IMG/VR virus record: IMGVR_UViG_3300011113_000605
Span: 1 to 25,489 of that record
Length of the DNA stretch: 25,489 nucleotides
DNA from: a virus
Strand: one strand, 5' to 3'
Shown: piece after piece, positions 22,666 to 25,489 of the stretch
How the letters are laid out: the number at the start of each line of letters is the position of its first letter
Position numbering within the stretch: position 1 is the first letter of the stretch
Notes under the pieces: model-generated
Database searches by the model: none
Told to the model about the DNA's origin: nothing
Seen by the model: the letters and a program-made list of their open reading frames with translations, nothing else
Made by a program: the position numbers and the translations under genes

Positions 22666-22671
22666 TTTAAT

Positions 22672-23097
22672 ATGGCCTATAAAACAAGATTCATGCCACA
22701 AAACCCAAAAAAATATGTAGGAGACACATCAAAGATAGTGTGCAGATCTTTGTGGGAAAGAAATGTGTGTAAATTTTGTGATGAAAACGAAAGCATAAAA
22801 AAATGGTCATTTGAAGAGATAGTGATACCATATCAGAGCCCAATAGATAAAAAAGTACACAACTATTTTCCAGACTTTTTAATAGAATTTGACAATGGAA
22901 ACGGAATCAAAACTTGGATGGTAGAAGTTAAACCAAAAAAACAAACTTTTTTGAAAGAAAATGCTTCAAAAAAGGAAAAGATCACTTGGATAATAAATCA
23001 GGCAAAATGGAAAGCGGCAGAATCTTATTGCAACAAGCACGGAATTGAATTCAAGATAATAACAGAAAAAGAAATATTCAGCAATGCCACTAACTAA
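22672..23097 (+). CDS. gp4: Head completion protein gp4 (gp50/65-like)
   Basis: 141 residues; T4 gp4 is 150. It is needed to finish DNA-filled heads before tail joining. Clear similarity to T4: start M-A-Y-K, K-Y-V-G-D (14-18), C-R-S-L-W-E-R (24-30), V-I-P-Y (51-54), Y-F-P-D-F (65-69), V-E-V-K-P-K-K-Q-T (84-92) and the helix Q-A-K-W-K-A-A. The D68 and E85-x-K87 arrangement is that of a PD-(D/E)XK nuclease-like fold. No ribosome site is seen, in agreement with the leaderless promoter. The end overlaps the next gene by 14 nt. Confidence 0.92.
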   Translation: MAYKTRFMPQNPKKYVGDTSKIVCRSLWERNVCKFCDENESIKKWSFEEIVIPYQSPIDKKVHNYFPDFLIEFDNGNGIKTWMVEVKPKKQTFLKENASKKEKITWIINQAKWKAAESYCNKHGIEFKIITEKEIFSNATN

Positions 23098-23668
23098 CAA
23101 TTCCATTCAAACAATTAAAGATTACTTTGCTGGCCATGGTGGTCTTCAATTAAGCAACAGATTCGTTGTAAATTTTTATAATGTACCTTCTTACACGACA
23201 AGTGGAGTTGTTCAGGGAATACATGCACAGGAAGTTGTCTTTCCTCCAAGAGAAATCAGCACCGTTGCAGATCAGCTACAGGGATATGGCCCAGGAAGAT
23301 ATGTTCCTAGATACCAAAATATATTGGCAAAAGGAGTATTGATAAATTTTCCTGTTACTAATGACTCTTTCATAATGGACTTTTTCAATAGATGGTTTAA
23401 TTATTTTTATGCTAGTACACTTACAGGTGTATCCGATGGAAGAAATTTTACTTTACCATATTACGATGAAGCTGTAAAGCCAGTAAGAATGGAAGTAAGC
23501 ATACTAGATCCGAATGGAAATATAAACAATAATGTGGTATTCACGGAAGTATTCCCCGTAGAAACACAACCATTCAATCTGTCAATGAAAACTGAAAATT
23601 CATATGTTATATATCCTGTGGTTTTTGGATTTAGAGATTGTTATTATCAGATATCAACAACACCATGA
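23084..23668 (+). CDS. Tail-tube-fold protein (gp19-like paralogue)
   Basis: 194 residues. The start MPLTNNSIQTIKDYF is very like that of the tube protein starting at 10720 (MPITTNSIATFKQNF). It continues L-S-N-R-F-V-V-N-F-Y-N-V-P (about 25-37), a Y-x-P-x-Y-Q region, and strands ending G-F-R-D-C-Y-Y. It is a tube-fold protein lacking the C-W-P and L-N-L-N-G motifs of the two main tube genes. In T4 the baseplate-proximal tube proteins gp48 and gp54 share this fold, so this may be the missing partner of the gp48/54-like protein, or a tube terminator. It overlaps gene 4 by 14 nt and the gp26 gene by 4 nt. Confidence 0.65.
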   Translation: MPLTNNSIQTIKDYFAGHGGLQLSNRFVVNFYNVPSYTTSGVVQGIHAQEVVFPPREISTVADQLQGYGPGRYVPRYQNILAKGVLINFPVTNDSFIMDFFNRWFNYFYASTLTGVSDGRNFTLPYYDEAVKPVRMEVSILDPNGNINNNVVFTEVFPVETQPFNLSMKTENSYVIYPVVFGFRDCYYQISTTP

Positions 23669-24324
23669 ACAATTTATTGAAAAATTTAAATTCGTTACTT
23701 CCAACTTATTCAACGGAATTACCTTTCTCAAAGCAAACGGTTTCTTTCACACCATTCAAAGTGAAGGATTCCAAAAATATTTCAATAATATTGCAAGAAG
23801 AAAACAAGACATTGTCATTAAAAGCAATGGTAGAATTATTAAAAAATTGCTGTTCTGATATCAATCCAGAAGACCTTTGTCTTGCTGATGCAGAATATCT
23901 TTTTCTCATGATAAGATCAAAAAGCATAGAAGAAAACATAAATTTGATTGTAAAAGGAAATCCAGTACAGGTAAATATTTTTGAAATAAAAACAAGAAAT
24001 GAATTTGTAAAAAGTGAAATAAAAATTTCTCAAGGTCTTACTTTAAAAATTGAAACCCCAAAACTAAAATCTTTGTTGCAATTGAAGGAAATAACCAAAA
24101 AAACCATACTTCTATCATCAATTAAATTTATAGTGGCAAATCAGGAAATCTATAATGTAGAAACATTTGTTCCAAAGGAAATTGAAGATTTTTTAAATAA
24201 TTTGCCAATAAATATTTTGACGCAATTAGAAAAATTAAATCATCCAGAACTTTATATAAACATAAAGTCAAATGAAGATGAAAGCGAGGTGTCAGGTATC
24301 CTGACTTTTTTTACCTTGCGATGA
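23665..24324 (+). CDS. gp26: Baseplate hub subunit gp26-like
   Basis: 219 residues from the ATG at 23665; T4 gp26 is 208. This ATG forms an ATGA overlap with the upstream stop and is preferred to an in-frame TTG 27 nt earlier. gp26 works in hub assembly. The order of features fits: L-P-F-S-K-Q-T-V-S-F-T-P-F-K-V-K-D-S-K-N-I-S-I-I-L (about 19-43), C-C-S-D-I-N-P-E-D-L-C-L-A-D-A-E-Y-L-F-L-M-I-R-S-K-S (about 61-86), then a beta-rich half. The L-x-x-x-D-x-E-x-L-F-x-x-I-R-S-K-S pattern is diagnostic. It is followed by the small gp51-like gene with ATGA overlap, as gene 51 follows 26 in T4. Confidence 0.78.
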   Translation: MNNLLKNLNSLLPTYSTELPFSKQTVSFTPFKVKDSKNISIILQEENKTLSLKAMVELLKNCCSDINPEDLCLADAEYLFLMIRSKSIEENINLIVKGNPVQVNIFEIKTRNEFVKSEIKISQGLTLKIETPKLKSLLQLKEITKKTILLSSIKFIVANQEIYNVETFVPKEIEDFLNNLPINILTQLEKLNHPELYINIKSNEDESEVSGILTFFTLR

Positions 24325-24512
24325 AGTTTTTTGATTTAAAAGATTATTATATGACAAATTTTAGTTTAATATCAAGTGGAAAATGGTCTTTGTCTGACTT
24401 GGATGAAATGATGTTCTGGGAGAGAGAAATTTATGTCAACCTTTTAATTGAACATAATAAAAAAATAAACAATCAATTACAAACAAATGAAATGAGTTGG
24501 ATGAATGGCTGA
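24321..24512 (+). CDS. Small baseplate hub assembly protein (gp51-like position)
   Basis: 63 residues: S-S-G-K-W-S-L-S-D-L-D-E-M-M-F-W-E-R-E-I-Y-V-N-L-L-I-E-H (18-45) is a compact helix with the W-x-x-x-x-x-D-x-M-x-x-W-E-R-E-I-Y pattern found in small tail or baseplate assembly chaperones. In T4 gene 51 (hub assembly catalyst, 249 residues) follows gene 26. This protein is much shorter, so the relation rests on position and the helix pattern. It overlaps gp26 by ATGA and the next gene by 8 nt, so it is clearly part of the operon. Confidence 0.55.
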   Translation: MKFFDLKDYYMTNFSLISSGKWSLSDLDEMMFWEREIYVNLLIEHNKKINNQLQTNEMSWMNG

Positions 24513-25053
24513 ACAAAACCCCAATCTTCAAAGACCATCCTTTCAGTCTCCTGAAAGATTTTTTGACGTTGGATTCAAAGATGTTGAACTCGGTGACGAG
24601 GATCAAAATAAACCTCAAATAGATATTCGTGCAGAATCAACATTATTGAGTGTTCCTATTTCGTCGGGTGTGCAGACATTTGGAATAACTGGAGGTAAAT
24701 CAATAACTATTGATTATGATTTGATTTCCGGAAAATTGAACACAAATTTTATTCCAATGCCACAATCATCAACATCCACTGGTTTGGCTGGACAAGGAAC
24801 TACACCAGTACCATCCATGGATGTGGAAATAGCAAAACAAATCAAAGAACTCAAAGATCAAATTCAAAAATTAAAAATTAATACGACACAAAGTTTAAAA
24901 GAAGTTGATAGTAATCTTACCACAGGATTACAAAGTTTGATAAGAAATCAAGGTCAAAATTTTTCAGAAGAATTTGAAATAGTCAAAAGCGGTAGTAAAT
25001 ACTTTTTTGATTTAAGATTAGTTCAGGCTGGTGATACACCAACTTGGTTGTAA
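24505..25053 (+). CDS. Unknown late protein with coiled coil
   Basis: 182 residues, not recognised. Residues 1-50 are polar and P/Q/D-rich (Q-R-P-S-F-Q-S-P-E-R-F-F-D-V-G). Residues 51-75 form short strands with I-T-G-G-K-S-I-T-I-D-Y-D. Then comes a Ser/Thr/Gly/Pro linker (84-105), a heptad-type coiled coil (I-A-K-Q-I-K-E-L-K-D-Q-I-Q-K-L-K, about 109-124, continuing to 140) and a conserved-looking end, A-G-D-T-P-T-W-L. It starts inside the end of the small hub gene and is followed at once by a terminator, so it closes the rightward late operon. A trimeric structural role, for example in fibre or baseplate, is possible but not shown. Confidence 0.55.
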   Translation: MAEQNPNLQRPSFQSPERFFDVGFKDVELGDEDQNKPQIDIRAESTLLSVPISSGVQTFGITGGKSITIDYDLISGKLNTNFIPMPQSSTSTGLAGQGTTPVPSMDVEIAKQIKELKDQIQKLKINTTQSLKEVDSNLTTGLQSLIRNQGQNFSEEFEIVKSGSKYFFDLRLVQAGDTPTWL

Positions 25054-25057
25054 AATA

Positions 25058-25083
25058 AAAAAAGCCCCTTTCGGGGCTTTTTT
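25058..25083. terminator. Bidirectional intrinsic terminator between convergent genes
   Basis: GCCCC and GGGGC, extended by A/T pairs, form a long stem around TTTC (GAAA on the minus strand), with T runs on both sides. It ends the rightward operon (stop at 25053) and the leftward gene 32, whose stop codon abuts it. It shares the GAAA tetraloop with the gene 23 terminator. Confidence 0.92.
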
Positions 25084-25489
25084 CAATCCTGATCCATCTC
25101 TGAGAAATACTTGAGTGGATCTTTTTCCTCCATGTCTTCCGTGACTGGAGAATTCTCGACATCATCCTCAATGCTCTTTGACTCGGTAAACTGAGCACGG
25201 ATGTCGTCACCAACAGTCTTGTCAAGTTTGGCCTTGAGTTCGTCAAAGCTCTTGAACTGACTCTTGTCGATGAATGGCTTGAGGGGATACTGCTTCTTCC
25301 ACAGTTCCTCAAGCTTCTTGTCATCACCACCAAACAGTGGTGATGGGGTGGCAAACTCGCTGCGATCATAGTTCACATATCCACCGACATTGCGAATCTT
25401 GATCTTAAAGTCCGCACCCGTCCAGAAGTTAAACGGATCAACCGCAACTTCATCTTGGAACTCAGGATGGGCCAGACCCTGGATCTTCT
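25083..25489 (-). CDS. gp32: Single-stranded DNA-binding protein gp32 (C-terminal part, 5' end outside)
   Basis: About 134 codons are in the window, open to the right edge. gp32 coats single-stranded DNA in replication and recombination, and through its acidic tail contacts UvsY, polymerase and other proteins. F-N-F-W-T-G-A-D-F-K-I-K-I-R-N-V-G-G-Y-V-N-Y-D-R-S-E-F matches the end of the T4 DNA-binding core (W-E-G-A-N-F-x-L-K-V-x-x-V-x-G-F-x-N-Y-D-x-S-x-F). F-K-S-F-D-E-L-K-A-K also matches T4 (F-K-S-F-E-E-L). The C-terminus is acidic (E-D-M-E-E-K-D-P, ending M-D-Q-D). The reading frame passes through the GTG at 25376 without a stop, so that is an internal Val codon. GC content is higher than in the adjacent late genes. 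Confidence 0.94.
   Translation of the reverse strand, partial: KIQGLAHPEFQDEVAVDPFNFWTGADFKIKIRNVGGYVNYDRSEFATPSPLFGGDDKKLEELWKKQYPLKPFIDKSQFKSFDELKAKLDKTVGDDIRAQFTESKSIEDDVENSPVTEDMEEKDPLKYFSEMDQD

Larger units (their letters stand above)
22648..22668. repeat. 21-nt palindrome of back-to-back late promoters
   Basis: Ten-nt arms (AAATATTTAT and its exact reverse complement) flank a single G at 22658. The arms are the two divergent late promoters, sharing that central base pair. Confidence 0.8.

Noticed and set aside
23638-23664. TTG start extending gp26 by nine residues
   Set aside because: The ATG at 23665 makes an ATGA overlap with the upstream stop, the coupling style used throughout this window.
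24200-24207. AATAAATA inside gp26 as a late promoter
   Set aside because: No start codon or gene boundary follows within a useful distance; AT-rich DNA will give this string by chance.
24321-24512. Programmed frameshift joining the small hub gene to the next gene
   Set aside because: No slippery heptamer is seen at the 8-nt overlap, and the second gene has its own ATG; ordinary translational coupling is enough.
25083-25376. Separate 97-codon gene starting at GTG 25376
   Set aside because: The frame continues upstream without a stop and the added residues match gp32, so this is an internal codon.

Overview
The window is a late-gene region of a T4-superfamily myovirus (Caudoviricetes, contractile tail). 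Homologues of T4 recombination, head, packaging, neck, tail and baseplate genes can be read directly: UvsY, UvsW, gp23, gp22, gp21, gp20, gp18, gp19, gp17, gp16, gp15, gp13, gp6, gp25, gp53, gp4, gp26 and gp32. DNA is AT-rich apart from the gp23 and gp32 genes. The short sheath, the compact gp6, and T4-type late promoters of the form xATAAATA suggest a relative of the marine (cyanophage- or pelagiphage-like) or 'far-T4' groups rather than an enterobacterial T4 phage. The host cannot be read from the window.

Layout. Positions 1-56 (minus) hold the first codons of a gene that leaves the window, probably a glycosyltransferase. Positions 57-165 are a divergent regulatory region with two sigma70-like promoters whose -35 boxes lie in the two arms of an inverted repeat. 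Positions 166-2758 (plus) hold uvsY, uvsW and a small protein with a probable Sm-like domain. A tail-tube-like gene on the minus strand (2753-3295) converges on them, overlapping by 6 nt. Positions 3371-22645 (minus) are a nearly gap-free late block. In transcription order it runs: tube cap (gp48/54-like), gp53-like, two hub proteins (gp27-like), gp25, gp6, tail-protein-I-like wedge protein, Cys/His-rich protein, gp13, gp15, gp16, gp17, gp18, two tandem gp19-like tubes, gp20, two small prohead-core proteins (gp68- and gp67-like), gp21, an unknown probable internal head protein, gp22 and gp23. A strong hairpin terminator follows gp23. Positions 22672-25053 (plus) hold gp4, another tube-fold protein, gp26, a small gp51-like protein and an unknown coiled-coil protein. 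A bidirectional terminator separates these from the C-terminal half of gp32, which enters from the right edge on the minus strand.

How the genes work together. gp22, the 67/68-like proteins and the unknown protein build the prohead core inside a gp23 shell on the gp20 portal. gp21 then cleaves the core and gp23. gp16/gp17 package DNA, and gp13, gp15 and gp4 finish the neck and head. gp25, gp6, the protein-I-like protein, gp53, the gp27-like hub, gp26 and the gp48/54-like cap make the baseplate, on which the gp19 tube and gp18 sheath polymerise. UvsY, UvsW and gp32 serve recombination-dependent replication.

Most genes are linked by ATGA or TAATG overlaps or gaps of a few bases. No stretch longer than about 110 bases lacks a gene, and no tRNA, CRISPR, insertion sequence or intron was seen. 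The most unusual signal is regulatory: several late promoters sit so close to the start codon that, with T4 geometry, the transcripts would be leaderless.
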